A DNA stretch of 64,000 nt from an uncultured Paracoccaceae bacterium (GTDB taxonomy: Bacteria; Pseudomonadota; Alphaproteobacteria; Rhodobacterales; Rhodobacteraceae), in NCBI GenBank assembly GCA_947497065.1, contig CANMEQ010000002.1:554029-618028 (forward strand), written 5' to 3'. The position numbers were made by a program, and so were the translations under genes. Under the pieces are notes generated by a model, which was given only the letters and a program-made list of their open reading frames with translations, ran no database searches and was not told the DNA's origin. Below are positions 20,337 to 29,880 of this stretch, in pieces. How positions within the stretch are numbered: the first letter of the stretch is position 1; every line of letters begins with the position of its first letter.

Positions 20337-21212
20337 ATGGGCGGATTTTTAAGGATCGTGGTACTGGGCACAGTGGCTGTATTGGCTGCGTCTTACGGCG
20401 GTGCTGTGCATCCGTTGGGAGACAGTTTGGCCGTTTTTCGACTGTGGATCTCTGCGGTTTTGGTGGTGGTGTCGGGTATGTTGATGTGGTTCGGCGGGCG
20501 GCGCATTGGCGCGTTGGGCCTGGGCGCTGCGGTTGGAGCCGCGGTGTGGATTGCGCCCTTGTTTGTCGCGCGAAACGTGCCAGAGGCTGAGGCGCAGGTT
20601 GTTGTTTATTCGAAGAACACGTGGGGCGGTCGCGGGGATGATCGGGCGATCGTGGCGGATATTTTGCGGGTCGGGGCCGATGTGGTGCTATTGCAGGAGG
20701 TGAGCGCGACGCGCAGCGATTTTGCGGGCGCGTTGGCGCCGGAACTCGGGCACGTACAGATGTGTCAGTTTTCGGATTGGTCGGGGATTGGCATTGTGTC
20801 GCGCTGGCCGATTTCGGAGCGGTATTGCTCGCCTCATCGGTCTTTTGCGGCGGCGATGATTGAGGCCCCGAGCGGGGCGTTCTGGGCTGTTTCGACTCAT
20901 TTGGTATGGCCGTTCCCCCATGCGCAGTGGCCATTTCTGGAGGCGGCATTGCCGTTTTTGGAGCAGATTTCGGGGCCTGCGATTGTCGGGGGTGATTTCA
21001 ATATGGTGCCGTGGGGGGCATCTGTGCGGCGCGTGGCGCAGGCGACGGGGACGTCGTTGATCGGTCCGGTGCGTCGGACGTTAACGGTGCGAGGGGTTCC
21101 GTTGCAGATTGATCATATCTTGAGTGATGCACAGGGGCGGGTCGATATTCGCCCGAAGTTTGGGACGGATCATTCTGGGATTGTCGCGCGGTTGAGTTGG
21201 GCTGCGAAGTGA
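20337..21212 (+). CDS. Endonuclease/exonuclease/phosphatase (EEP) family protein with N-terminal membrane segments
   Basis: About 291 aa from the ATG at 20337, chosen because AAGG lies 8 bases upstream; earlier in-frame starts exist at 20313 (GTG) and 20322 (ATG). Two to three hydrophobic helices (about residues 4-75) anchor it, then the catalytic domain faces outward: LLQEVS, STHLVWPF, GGDFNMVPW, IDHILSD and TDHSGIVA are the metal- and phosphate-binding motifs. It could be a nuclease, phosphodiesterase or lipid phosphatase. Confidence 0.85.
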   Translation: MGGFLRIVVLGTVAVLAASYGGAVHPLGDSLAVFRLWISAVLVVVSGMLMWFGGRRIGALGLGAAVGAAVWIAPLFVARNVPEAEAQVVVYSKNTWGGRGDDRAIVADILRVGADVVLLQEVSATRSDFAGALAPELGHVQMCQFSDWSGIGIVSRWPISERYCSPHRSFAAAMIEAPSGAFWAVSTHLVWPFPHAQWPFLEAALPFLEQISGPAIVGGDFNMVPWGASVRRVAQATGTSLIGPVRRTLTVRGVPLQIDHILSDAQGRVDIRPKFGTDHSGIVARLSWAAK

Positions 21213-21296
21213 CGCCACTGTGTGGGTTAAGATATTGGACTGTATGGACAACGTCGTGTTGAGTGGTTTGCAGAAACGGAAGCGGGATTTGACATA

Positions 21297-22079
21297 ATGC
21301 AGAGCCGAATTTTACATCGTGCCATTCCGAGTGAGCAGGTTGCGCGTGCGGCGGCGCGGTTGCCTTCGGTTGCGCCAGTGGAGGGGCCGTGGCTGCGCAT
21401 GGACGAGATGTATGACGCGCAGATGGCCGAACGGCGAAGGTTGATGGCTGCGCATCGTGAGGCGGTTTATGCGCAATTGCCCGAGGGGGTCGCGGCGGCG
21501 CGGGGTTTTTTGCGTGCGGCTTTGGCCGCACTTCCAGCTGGGTTTGAGGTGGGGGCGGAACAGGTTGTTTGCCCCGATGGTGTGGTTGTGCCGATTGAGT
21601 GGGACGCGCCGCTGTGGAGCCTTGGGGCAATCTTGCAGCAGGATGTGTGTATTCTAGAAAAGCAGGGAGAGGCCCATGTTTTGACCGGCGCTATTTTGTG
21701 TTTTCCGGCCAGTTGGACGCTGGCGCAGAAAGTCGGCAAGCCGTTGATTGGGATACACAAACCGGTTGAGAGCTATGACGGTGGGATCGCCGCACGGGTG
21801 CAACGGTTGTTTGACGGTGTGAAACCGGGGCGGCCTTTGTGGCGCGCGAACCATCTGCGGTATGATGATCCGGCGCTGTTCCAACCGCGACGGGAAGATG
21901 ATCCACGCCCCGTGTCCGGGCCCAATGCACGGTATCTTCGAAGTGAACGGCAGGTGATTTTACGGGTGACTGAACCGGACGCGGTTGCGTTTGTCATTCA
22001 CACTGTCGTGGCGGAGATTGAGGTACCTGTTTCAGTGCAGGACCGGACCGAGCAGGGCGGCGAGTGCTGCGAAACATAA
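21297..22079 (+). CDS. DUF3445 heme-dependent oxidative N-demethylase family protein
   Basis: 260 aa. The sequence carries the DUF3445 core: an early WLRMDEMYDAQMAERR, then LGAILQQDVCILEK, FPASWTLAQKVGKPLIGIHKPV, and LWRANHLRYDDPALF with RSERQVILRV near the end. Family members bind heme and oxidatively demethylate small amines such as dimethylamine. No partner reductase is adjacent. The start at 21297 is ATG, 84 bases after the EEP gene, with no strong ribosome site. Confidence 0.82.
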   Translation: MQSRILHRAIPSEQVARAAARLPSVAPVEGPWLRMDEMYDAQMAERRRLMAAHREAVYAQLPEGVAAARGFLRAALAALPAGFEVGAEQVVCPDGVVVPIEWDAPLWSLGAILQQDVCILEKQGEAHVLTGAILCFPASWTLAQKVGKPLIGIHKPVESYDGGIAARVQRLFDGVKPGRPLWRANHLRYDDPALFQPRREDDPRPVSGPNARYLRSERQVILRVTEPDAVAFVIHTVVAEIEVPVSVQDRTEQGGECCET

Positions 22080-22499
22080 AAAGTTTCTGAACATCGCGCG
22101 GGTGCACCATGACCGGACTGACTGCACAAGACGGCCGAAGGTCGTGTCGGGTTGGTCGCTGTGCAACGCAAAGGGATGTGTCGGCGTTTGCCGAGATTGC
22201 CAAGCCTGTGGAAGGTGTGTCGGACCTTCACGCAAGGAGAAGGACGGTCGGCCCGATGGACGAGCAGAGCCGTGGCTGACGGGGGCGCGGGCTTGGGTGA
22301 GCGGCGGGGTGTACTGGTTACTAAACATACGATTTCTATAATGAAGGAATGAGACGGCAGCAGGTTGCCCTTAGGGCAAGTTTGAGACGAATTGTGGCGG
22401 AATTTGGGCAGAGCGGCCCCTGCGGATGCCGGTCAGAAGGGGCCTGCAACGCGAAAGGGCGCCCCGTGGGACGCCCTTTGCATAAAATGCGGTGCTGAA
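22080..22499. other. 420-base stretch without a clear gene
   Basis: No convincing coding sequence. A 56-aa ORF at 22109-22279 has a poor ribosome site. The right end holds the likely glnA terminator. Confidence 0.5.
22454..22479 (-). terminator. Probable terminator of glnA
   Basis: 8-bp stem AAAGGGCG / CGCCCTTT with a 10-base loop, about 20 bases beyond the glnA stop. The U-tract on the minus strand is weak. Confidence 0.55.
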
Positions 22500-23906
22500 T
22501 TAGCAGCTGTAGTACAGCTTGAATTCAACTGGGTGAGGTGTGTGCTCGTATTCGTACACTTCTTCCCATTTCAGATCCATGTAGCCTTCGATCTGGTCTT
22601 TGGTGAACACGTCGCCAGCCAAGAGGAAGTCCATGTCTTTTTCAAGCTCGTCCAGTGCTTCACGCAAGGATGCACAAACTGTTGGAATTTCAGCCAGCTC
22701 TTCTGGTGGCAGATCGTAGAGATCTTTGTCAGATGCGGGGCCTGGATCGATTTTGTTTTTGATGCCGTCAAGGCCAGCCATCAACAGTGCGGAGAAGCAC
22801 AGGTATGGGTTGGCTGCTGGATCAGGGAAACGTGCCTCAACGCGCTTGGCTTTAGGGCTGTCTGTCCATGGAATACGGACACAACCGGAACGGTTAGACG
22901 CAGAGTAGGCGCGCAGAACTGGTGCTTCGAAACCCGGGATCAAACGCTTGTAGGAGTTTGTGGATGGGTTTGTGAAGGCGTTCAGAGCTTTTGCGTGCTT
23001 CAGGATGCCGCCGATGAACCACAGAGCTTCGTCGGAGAGATCAGCGTATTTGTCGCCTGCGAACAATGGCTTGCCATCTTTCCAGATGGACATGTTCACG
23101 TGCATGCCTGTGCCGTTATCGCCAGCGATTGGCTTTGGCATGAAGGTTGCGGATTTGCCGTACGCCTGTGCCACGTTGTGGATCACGTATTTGTACTTTT
23201 GCAGTTCGTCAGCTTGCTTGGTCAAAGAACCGAAGATCAGGCCGAGTTCGTGCTGACAGGACGCAACTTCGTGGTGGTGCTTGTCCACTTTCATGCCCAG
23301 ACGCTTCATTGTGGAGAGCATCTCGGAACGGATGTCGTGTGCATCGTCGATTGGGTTTACAGGGAAGTAGCCGCCTTTAACGCCAGGACGGTGACCTGTG
23401 TTGCCCATTTCGTATTCAGCGTCTGTGTTCCAAGCCGCATCGATTGCGTCGACCTGGTAGGACACTTTGTTCATGCCGACTTGGTAACGCACGTCGTCGA
23501 ACAAGAAGAATTCAGCTTCTGGGCCGAAGTAGGAAACGTCACCGATGCCGGAGGCTTTCAGGTAAGCTTCTGCGCGTTCTGCTGTGCCGCGTGGGTCGCG
23601 GTCGTAGCCTTCGCCTGTGTCAGGCTCGACGATGGAACAGTGCAGGCAGAGTGTTTTTTCTGCGTAGAACGGGTCAACGTAAGCGCTGGACACGTCTGGC
23701 ATCAGTTTCATGTCGGATTCGTCGATGGATTTCCACCCAGCGATGGAAGAGCCGTCGAACATGAAGCCATCTTCGAGGAAGTCTTCGTCAACCTGGTCGG
23801 ACATCAGTGTAACGTGCTGCAGTTTGCCGCGCGGGTCGGTGAAGCGGATATCGACGTAGTCGATTTCTTCATCCGCGATCATTTTTACGAGGTCTTTATT
23901 GCTCAT
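22500..23906 (-). CDS. glnA: Glutamine synthetase type I
   Basis: 468 aa, the standard length of GSI. Visible motifs: [13 protein letters not shown] near residue 55, [10 protein letters not shown], the ATP-binding [10 protein letters not shown], and the adenylylation loop DLYDLPPEE whose Tyr falls exactly at residue 397. It makes glutamine from glutamate, ammonia and ATP, and the intact Tyr397 implies control by GlnE. It lies 53 bases after glnB on the same strand, the usual glnB-glnA operon. Confidence 0.98.
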   Translation of the reverse strand: MSNKDLVKMIADEEIDYVDIRFTDPRGKLQHVTLMSDQVDEDFLEDGFMFDGSSIAGWKSIDESDMKLMPDVSSAYVDPFYAEKTLCLHCSIVEPDTGEGYDRDPRGTAERAEAYLKASGIGDVSYFGPEAEFFLFDDVRYQVGMNKVSYQVDAIDAAWNTDAEYEMGNTGHRPGVKGGYFPVNPIDDAHDIRSEMLSTMKRLGMKVDKHHHEVASCQHELGLIFGSLTKQADELQKYKYVIHNVAQAYGKSATFMPKPIAGDNGTGMHVNMSIWKDGKPLFAGDKYADLSDEALWFIGGILKHAKALNAFTNPSTNSYKRLIPGFEAPVLRAYSASNRSGCVRIPWTDSPKAKRVEARFPDPAANPYLCFSALLMAGLDGIKNKIDPGPASDKDLYDLPPEELAEIPTVCASLREALDELEKDMDFLLAGDVFTKDQIEGYMDLKWEEVYEYEHTPHPVEFKLYYSC

Positions 23907-23959
23907 ATCTTTAAGCTTCCCTGTTTGTCATTGTAGTGAGTGAATGTGTGTGGCGTGAC

Positions 23960-24310
<351 letters not shown>

Positions 24311-24525
24311 CTAGCCTTATTTTGCACAGCAGGCAGAGCATTTCTGCGCGGGAGCCACAATTGGGGAGGGGGGCGCGAGGCGATTCAAACGGGGGTTTTG
24401 GGGTGCGGTGATTAAAAAATAGGCAAATTGGCGCAAAAGGTAGCGAAATTGAATCTTTGCGTTGCACAGGTTTTGGACATGTGTCGCGGGCCTGTGCTGT
24501 TTGGTGCAAAGGGGCATTGGGTACA

Positions 24526-24555
24526 ACGAAAAACGCAGCCCCTGGGGCTGCGTTT
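24526..24555 (-). terminator. Terminator of the Hint-domain gene
   Basis: Near-perfect hairpin AAACGCAGCCCC / GGGGCTGCGTTT with a minimal loop. On the minus strand it continues into TTTTTCG, so it ends the gene at 24583-25062. Confidence 0.85.
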
Positions 24556-24582
24556 CAGTGAGGTCTTGGGAATGTAGGACGT

Positions 24583-25062
24583 TTAAACGGCGGTGCTGGC
24601 GATTTCGAGGCCGTTTGCGTAAACGATATGCTGTTTGTCGAAGATCAATTCATAGACTTTCGTTGTTGCAACGTCTTGTTCTGCAACGAATTCGCCGTCG
24701 ATCAGACGTTTGGCTTTGACTGTGGCCACGTCAGCCCCGAAGAGGGCCTTTGCGCGCCAATCCCGAATGTGAACGAGGGTATCTGGGCCAACGATCATAT
24801 CGGACTCAGGCCGCGTGTGGCCAAGGGAGCCTGCTTTGATGGTAATCGCGCCTACGTCGACTGTTTTTTCGCGGATGTCACGCAGAACGGACATGCCAGC
24901 GTCACGGGTGATGATGCGGTCGCCCACATTCAGGTGTTCGACGGGCAATTCGCCGTCCAGCGTCATGATTGTTGTACCGGCTGTGAGGCCAGATACGTTT
25001 TTCGCGCGTTTTACGGCAATGACATTGCCCGCTGCGAAGTCTTTTGTTTGTCCCAAATGCAT
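24583..25062 (-). CDS. Hint-domain (Hint_2) protein, probably not self-cleaving
   Basis: 159 aa from the ATG at 25062, which has GAGAAA upstream; the track ORF starts 42 residues earlier without support. Residues 22-66 match the Hint_2 start (AGTTIMTLDGELPVEHLNVGD, then ITRDAGMSVLRDI), and residues 90-110 match the middle (WRAKALFGAD). The Cys that normally opens the fold is Gly25 here, and the usual His of the SPQH block is Thr95. So the fold is kept but the self-processing residues appear lost. Hint_2 domains are frequent in Rhodobacteraceae, often at the end of secreted proteins; this one stands alone without a signal peptide. Confidence 0.75.
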   Translation of the reverse strand: MHLGQTKDFAAGNVIAVKRAKNVSGLTAGTTIMTLDGELPVEHLNVGDRIITRDAGMSVLRDIREKTVDVGAITIKAGSLGHTRPESDMIVGPDTLVHIRDWRAKALFGADVATVKAKRLIDGEFVAEQDVATTKVYELIFDKQHIVYANGLEIASTAV

Positions 25063-25336
25063 GGCGTTTCTCGCTCTCGCTTGTTGTCTGCTCTTTTTTG
25101 AGGACAAATATGGCAATAAAGTGCCGATGGTGGGATATTTATCGTATATTTTTCTGTGTATTGCCTGAAGTTGAGTCTTTTCAGTCACGCCTGTGCGCCG
25201 TGGGGGGCACGCGGGCCTGTTTGGGAAAAGAAAACGAACGCTGTGCAGATCTTCTCACGATTTGCTCTCGCATCCTGTAAAAGTCTTTGCTAAGACGCCG
25301 CTCATCGAATGGCGTGCATCGTTGTTTGGTTCAAAT

Positions 25337-25421
25337 GCGGGTGTGGCGGAATTGGTAGACGCACCAGATTTAGGTTCTGGCGCCGCAAGGCGTGGGGGTT
25401 CAAGTCCCTTCACCCGCACCA
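25337..25421 (+). tRNA. tRNA-Leu (UAG anticodon)
   Basis: Acceptor arms GCGGGTG and CACCCGC pair fully. The anticodon stem CCAGA/TCTGG encloses loop TTTAGGT, giving anticodon TAG (decodes CUA/CUN Leu). A long variable arm of class II type and T-loop GTTCAAG follow, and CCA is encoded (25419-25421). Confidence 0.95.
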
Positions 25422-25626
25422 TAATTTTCATGAATGATGATCAAGTTCCGCGCTGTGGGATGCGCCGTTTTTTGCGTGGTGGTTTGCGCCGTGGCGATTG
25501 CAATGGGCAATATAGGCAATGAGGGGCGGTGCCCCCTTGCGTTAAAGGGGGGACGCCCATAGAAGGGCCACCTATTTTGACCGCCGCGGACGCCTCTGCG
25601 GCCCCAATGCAATGGATAAGGACGAC

Positions 25627-26958
25627 ATGCAGGTCACCGAAACACTGAACGACGGTCTCAAGCGCGGCTATGAGATTACTGTAACGGCCGCTGAGCTTGA
25701 CCAAACGGTTAACGACAAGCTGAAAGAAGCGCAGCCAGAAATCGAAATGAAGGGCTTCCGCAAAGGTAAAGTTCCTATGGCGCTGCTGAAAAAGCAGTTC
25801 GGCCCGAAAGTTCTTGGCGAAGCGATGCAGGAATCTGTCGATGGCGCGATGAACAAGCACCTCGAAGAATCAGGCGACCGCCCTGCGATGCAGCCTGAAA
25901 TGAAGATGACCAACGAAGACTGGAAAGAGGGCGACGATGTTGTCGTTTCCGTGTCTTACGAAAACCTGCCTGCGATTCCTGAGGTCGATTACGCGTCGAT
26001 CAAACTGGAGAAGCTGGTTGTGAAGGCTGATGATGCGTCTGTTGACGAGGCATTGGGCTCTTTGGCGGAAACAGCGCAGAACTTTGAAGACCGCAAAGCG
26101 GGCTCCAAGGCGAAAGACGGCGACCAGGTTGTGTTCGACTTCTTGGGTAAAGTTGACGGCGAAGCCTTTGAAGGCGGTGCTGCTGAAGGCCACGCATTGG
26201 TGCTGGGTTCTGGTCAGTTCATCCCTGGTTTCGAAGAAGGTCTGGTTGGCGTTAAAGCTGGTGAAGAGAAAGACGTTACCGTTACTTTCCCAGAAGATTA
26301 CAACGCTGAGCACCTGGCTGGCAAAGAAGCTGTGTTCGAATGCAAAATCCACAACGTTAAAGAGCCTAAAGCGGCTGAGCTTAACGATGAGATGGCAAAG
26401 CAGTTCGGCGCCGAAGATTTGGCAGCTTTGAAGAGCCAGATTTCCGACAAGCTGGAAGAAGAGTATGCGGGTGCGGCACGCGCTGTCACCAAGCGTGCTT
26501 TGCTGGATGCCTTGGATAAAGAAGTGTCCTTCGAGCTGCCACCATCCTTGGTGGAAGCGGAAGCGGGCCAGATTGCGCACCAGTTGTGGCATGAAGAAAA
26601 CCCTGAAGTTGAAGGCCACGATCACCCTGAGATCGAAACAACAGACGAGCACACATCCTTGGCCGAGCGCCGCGTGAAGTTGGGCCTGCTGTTGGCTGAA
26701 ATCGGCCAGAAGGCTGAGGTTCAGGTGTCTGACGCGGAATTCACACAAGCTGTTATGAACCAAGCGCGCCAGTACGGCCCGCAGGCCAAGCAGTTCTTTG
26801 ATTTCGTTCAGCAGAACCCACAGATGCAGCAGCAGATTCGGGCACCTCTGTTCGAAGACAAAGTTGTTGATCACATCATTGAAGGCGCATCTTTGACTGA
26901 AAAAGAAGTGTCTAAAGACGATCTTCAAAAGGCTGTTGAAGCGCTCGAAGAAGAGTAA
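25627..26958 (+). CDS. tig: Trigger factor
   Basis: 443 aa from the ATG at 25627 ([14 protein letters not shown]), with AAGGA 5 bases upstream; the track ORF adds five residues. The ribosome-binding signature GFRKGKVP is at about residues 44-51. The FKBP-type prolyl isomerase domain covers about 160-245 ([14 protein letters not shown] to [19 protein letters not shown]). The rest is the helical chaperone domain. It binds nascent chains at the ribosome exit. In many genomes clpPX follows tig, but not here. Confidence 0.97.
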   Translation: MQVTETLNDGLKRGYEITVTAAELDQTVNDKLKEAQPEIEMKGFRKGKVPMALLKKQFGPKVLGEAMQESVDGAMNKHLEESGDRPAMQPEMKMTNEDWKEGDDVVVSVSYENLPAIPEVDYASIKLEKLVVKADDASVDEALGSLAETAQNFEDRKAGSKAKDGDQVVFDFLGKVDGEAFEGGAAEGHALVLGSGQFIPGFEEGLVGVKAGEEKDVTVTFPEDYNAEHLAGKEAVFECKIHNVKEPKAAELNDEMAKQFGAEDLAALKSQISDKLEEEYAGAARAVTKRALLDALDKEVSFELPPSLVEAEAGQIAHQLWHEENPEVEGHDHPEIETTDEHTSLAERRVKLGLLLAEIGQKAEVQVSDAEFTQAVMNQARQYGPQAKQFFDFVQQNPQMQQQIRAPLFEDKVVDHIIEGASLTEKEVSKDDLQKAVEALEEE

Positions 26959-26980
26959 GCTTTACCCGCTAAATATTTGA

Positions 26981-27014
26981 AAGGCCGCTCCTTTTTAGGG
27001 GCGGCCTTTTGCGT
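26981..27014 (+). terminator. Rho-independent terminator after tig
   Basis: Stem AAGGCCGCTCC / GGGGCGGCCTT (one G-U pair) with loop TTTTTA, then TTGCG. Confidence 0.85.
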
Positions 27015-27132
27015 TTGGCGGGGGCGGCGGGTGACGTATGGAAAACCTGACCCGTGCGGGTGAAGTTTACCCTAGGAAAGGTAACGTAGAAAAGTTTACC
27101 ATTTGGTCATAATTTTTAGAGGGACCAAAAAT

Positions 27133-27606
27133 ATGAAGACTTTTTTATCATCCATAGCTGCTTGTGTATTGATGGCGGGGGCGGCGCAGGCCTGCCCGAA
27201 CTGGCAAAATAACCCGACCTATGGGTCGTATGATTTGTCGCTGTCGCAACTGCGCGCGGGTCATGGGCTGTCGCTGACTGCGGGCGGTAGTTTCGATTGG
27301 AAGAACTGCCAGCACATTCGCGTTGGAACGGACGATGGACCTGGATATTTTGAGGCGGCGCCGGATGTTCGGTATTTTGTGAACAATGTTGAGGGGCGTC
27401 GTTTGAGCATTTTTGTACAAAGTGCCTGTGACAGTACGTTGCTGATCAACACACAATCGGCCAGCTGGTATTATGATGACGATGACAATGGCAACGCGGA
27501 TGCGAAGATTGTTCTGACGCGGCCGTTGAGTGGGCAGATCGACGTGTGGGTCGGTACATATGACGGTCAGTACTGCGATGCGAACGTCTATATCCAAGCA
27601 AGCTAA
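27133..27606 (+). CDS. Secreted four-cysteine hypothetical protein, paralog A
   Basis: 157 aa from the ATG at 27133, with AGAGGGA upstream. Residues 1-20 are a signal peptide ending AQA. The mature part has Cys at 21, 59, 99 and 148, a Trp-rich middle and the C-terminal motif QIDVWVGTYDGQYCDANV. Family not recognised. It resembles the next gene in length, in cysteine spacing and in its last third (see findings), so the two are tandem paralogs. The content looks like an exported all-beta domain with two disulfides. A role in the periplasm or outside the cell is an inference. Confidence 0.7.
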   Translation: MKTFLSSIAACVLMAGAAQACPNWQNNPTYGSYDLSLSQLRAGHGLSLTAGGSFDWKNCQHIRVGTDDGPGYFEAAPDVRYFVNNVEGRRLSIFVQSACDSTLLINTQSASWYYDDDDNGNADAKIVLTRPLSGQIDVWVGTYDGQYCDANVYIQAS

Positions 27607-27632
27607 GCGAGAGTTTATTGTGAGATGAGGAG

Positions 27633-27658
27633 GGCCGCCCGGTGAGGGCGGCCTTTTT
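27633..27658 (+). terminator. Rho-independent terminator between the two secreted paralogs
   Basis: Perfect stem GGCCGCCC / GGGCGGCC, loop GGTGA, then TTTTT. Confidence 0.9.
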
Positions 27659-27723
27659 CGGTCTAACAGAGATGTGAATATTGGTTTGATGCCTGTGAGG
27701 GGAAGCGCGGCTAGGGTGAGGGT

Positions 27724-28191
27724 ATGAGAACTGCGATTATATGTATGTGTTTGTGGGCGTCACAAGCTGCCGCGCAATGTCCGGAACCGTCTGTGGCGGA
27801 GACGGGGATAGCGGCGTCTGGCCCGGACCTGATTGTACCAAAGTCATGGGAGGTGACGGCGGTAGGGGCCCATGCAGCGCCCTGTCAGGTCTGGGCGGAC
27901 CAAGGTGTCAACGCGCAGAGCATTGATGGGTTTTTGCCCGTGGCCCCCAGCGCGACATTCGAACTGGCGGGTATGGCCCCACATATCCTGATGGTCATGG
28001 CTGAAGCCGCGTGCGACCCACGGTTGGCCGTGCGCACTGGAGACGGGTTGTGGCATTTCGCGCAATCCGCGAACGGCCGGCAGGAAGTGGTGGTGTGGAG
28101 TGCGAGCGATGGGCCGATGCAGGTTTGGGTTGGGGCGGCTGATCAAACCAGTTGTGAGGCCTCAGTTATTTTGGAAACCTTTGACCGATAG
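27724..28191 (+). CDS. Secreted four-cysteine hypothetical protein, paralog B
   Basis: 155 aa. Signal peptide at residues 1-18 ending AAAQ. Mature Cys at 19, 54, 97 and 144, nearly the same spacing as in paralog A. The C-terminal MQVWVGAADQTSCEASV matches QIDVWVGTYDGQYCDANV, and AACDPRL matches SACDSTL. A terminator lies between the two genes, so each has its own promoter. No family recognised. Confidence 0.68.
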   Translation: MRTAIICMCLWASQAAAQCPEPSVAETGIAASGPDLIVPKSWEVTAVGAHAAPCQVWADQGVNAQSIDGFLPVAPSATFELAGMAPHILMVMAEAACDPRLAVRTGDGLWHFAQSANGRQEVVVWSASDGPMQVWVGAADQTSCEASVILETFDR

Positions 28192-28215
28192 GGGCGGAGC
28201 CTAGGCTGAAACACA

Positions 28216-28251
28216 AACGGGCCGCGCAGTGATGCGCGGCCCGTTGTTTTT
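28216..28251. terminator. Bidirectional terminator between paralog B and rplI
   Basis: 12-bp perfect stem AACGGGCCGCGC / GCGCGGCCCGTT with loop AGTGAT, followed by GTTTTT on the plus strand. It can end both convergent genes. Confidence 0.85.
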
Positions 28252-28266
28252 GATCTGACGTCAGAC

Positions 28267-28890
28267 TTAGTCTTCGTCGGATGCTTCTTCTGTTTCAGCA
28301 GGAGCAGCGTCGTCGTCGCCGAAGTCGTCCATACCGGCAGCGCCGATATCGTCGAACAGTTCCTGAATTTCGAATTCAGCTGCGGCTTCTTCTTCAGCGG
28401 CAAGTTCTGCAACAGATTTACCAGCGGCCTGAAGCTCAGCTTCTTCTTCAGAACGTGCAACGTTCAGTTTGATTGTTGCTTCGACTTCTGGGTGCAGTTT
28501 GACCAGCACGTCGTGGATGCCGAGTTCTTTGATCGGGTCGATCAAAGCAACTTGCTTGCGGTCCACTGTGAAGCCAGCTTCGGTTGCAGCGTCTGCGGCG
28601 TCACGTGTTGTAACGGACCCGTAGAGGTTGCCACCGTCGGACGCAGAGCGAATCACGATGAATGTTTCGCCGTCCAATTTTGCGGACAAAGCTTCTGCTT
28701 CTTTCTTGGTTTCCAGGTTGCGTGCTTCGAGCTGCGCTTTCTGGTCTTCGAAAGATTTTAGGTTGTGTGCGTTTGCGCGCAGGGCTTTGCCCTGTGGCAG
28801 CAAGAAGTTCCGTGCGTAGCCCTCTTTAACAGAGACGACTTCGCCCATCTGGCCCAGCTTAGCAACGCGTTCGAGAAGGATGATATCCAT
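28267..28890 (-). CDS. rplI: 50S ribosomal protein L9
   Basis: 207 aa. The N-terminal domain [22 protein letters not shown] and [13 protein letters not shown] are the L9 signature, binding 23S rRNA; a long helix and a C-terminal domain follow to about residue 150. An extra acidic tail of roughly 55 residues rich in Glu, Asp and Ala extends past the E. coli length of 149, a pattern seen in Rhodobacteraceae. Last gene of rpsF-rpsR-rplI. Confidence 0.97.
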   Translation of the reverse strand: MDIILLERVAKLGQMGEVVSVKEGYARNFLLPQGKALRANAHNLKSFEDQKAQLEARNLETKKEAEALSAKLDGETFIVIRSASDGGNLYGSVTTRDAADAATEAGFTVDRKQVALIDPIKELGIHDVLVKLHPEVEATIKLNVARSEEEAELQAAGKSVAELAAEEEAAAEFEIQELFDDIGAAGMDDFGDDDAAPAETEEASDED

Positions 28891-28902
28891 GATGTCTGTC
28901 CT

Positions 28903-29130
28903 TTACTTTACAGCGTAAGGCAACAGAGCGAGGAACCGTGCGCGTTTGATCGCACGTGCCAAGGCACGCTGGTTCTTTGCACCGACTGCGGTGATACGGG
29001 AAGGAACGATTTTGCCGCGCTCAGAGATGTAGCGCTGCAATGTACGTGTGTCTTTGTAGTCGATCTTTGGAGCGTTTTCGCCCTCAAACGGATCGGACTT
29101 ACGACGACGGAAAAATGGTTTAGTAGCCAT
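28903..29130 (-). CDS. rpsR: 30S ribosomal protein S18
   Basis: 75 aa with the S18 core [27 protein letters not shown]. It pairs with S6 in the small subunit platform. It lies between rpsF and rplI with short gaps, as in most bacteria. Confidence 0.97.
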   Translation of the reverse strand: MATKPFFRRRKSDPFEGENAPKIDYKDTRTLQRYISERGKIVPSRITAVGAKNQRALARAIKRARFLALLPYAVK

Positions 29131-29159
29131 GACTTATGGTCCTTTCTTGATCTGATGAA

Positions 29160-29513
29160 TTAGCGGCGCTCGCGGCGTTCGCCACGTTCGTCACGTTTTT
29201 GCATCTGAACCGATGGGCCTTCTTCGTGCTCGTCGACCTTGATGGTCAGAACACGCATAACATCGTCATGCAGGCGCATCAGGCGTTCCATTTCCTGCAC
29301 GGCAGCGGCCGGTGCATCGGAACGCAGGTAGGCGTAGTGGCCTTTGCGGTTCTTGTTGATCTTGTAGGCCATCGTCTTGACGCCCCAGTACTCGGACTCA
29401 ACGACTTTACCATCGTTGTCGGCCAGCACTGCGGAGAAGTGTTCGATGAGGCTTTCAGCTTGCGTGTTGGACAAGTCCTGACGCGCAATAAACGTATGCT
29501 CATACAGTGGCAT
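29160..29513 (-). CDS. rpsF: 30S ribosomal protein S6
   Basis: 117 aa. MPLYEHTFIARQDL and YWGVKTMAYKINKNRKGHY mark S6. The tail after residue 100 is Arg/Glu-rich (RDERGERRERR). First gene of the operon. Confidence 0.97.
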   Translation of the reverse strand: MPLYEHTFIARQDLSNTQAESLIEHFSAVLADNDGKVVESEYWGVKTMAYKINKNRKGHYAYLRSDAPAAAVQEMERLMRLHDDVMRVLTIKVDEHEEGPSVQMQKRDERGERRERR

Positions 29514-29880
29514 GCGTAACTCCAGTCATATCAGCGCATTTCATAGGGTGGGGAGTGTCGTTTGCCGCGTCCCACCCACGAGAGACTGCGCAGTTCATAA
29601 AAAATCTGCGGAAACGATGGGGCCTTATACAGAGCGGGGGCGAGGAGGCAAGGGACAGTAGCGGGTTTTAGAGAATATTCATTGTTCGGGATTATATGGA
29701 AGGGGTGATGCGATATTTGAACCGGGGGGGCGGCGAGGGCCGTGTTGGTTACGTTGGCTTAAATTAGTTAAAGTTAACCTAGCGTTAAGGCTGAATTCAC
29801 CATCCCCTAGCCTCGGCTTGGCCTCGTTTCTGCCGTGATTGGCTGGAAATCATGAACTGCGTAGCAAGGAGAGACTAAGG
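29514..29880. other. 367-base divergent promoter region
   Basis: Lies between rpsF (minus) and the membrane protein gene (plus), so it must hold both promoters. The only clear element found is the CtrA-like box near the right end. Confidence 0.5.
29774..29788 (+). promoter_or_regulatory. CtrA-like binding site
   Basis: TTAA-N7-TTAA (TTAACCTAGCGTTAA), an exact match to the full CtrA consensus, about 93 bases before the start of the gene at 29881. Confidence 0.6.

Noticed and set aside
22109-22279. 56-aa ORF with Cys near its start
   Set aside because: Weak ribosome site, no hydrophobic core or family; kept only as a note.
22392-23936. 514-aa ORF on the plus strand opposite glnA
   Set aside because: Mirror frame of the highly conserved glnA; composition (Phe, Cys, His, Val) is that of an antisense shadow.
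25870-26928. 352-aa ORF opposite tig
   Set aside because: Antisense shadow of trigger factor.
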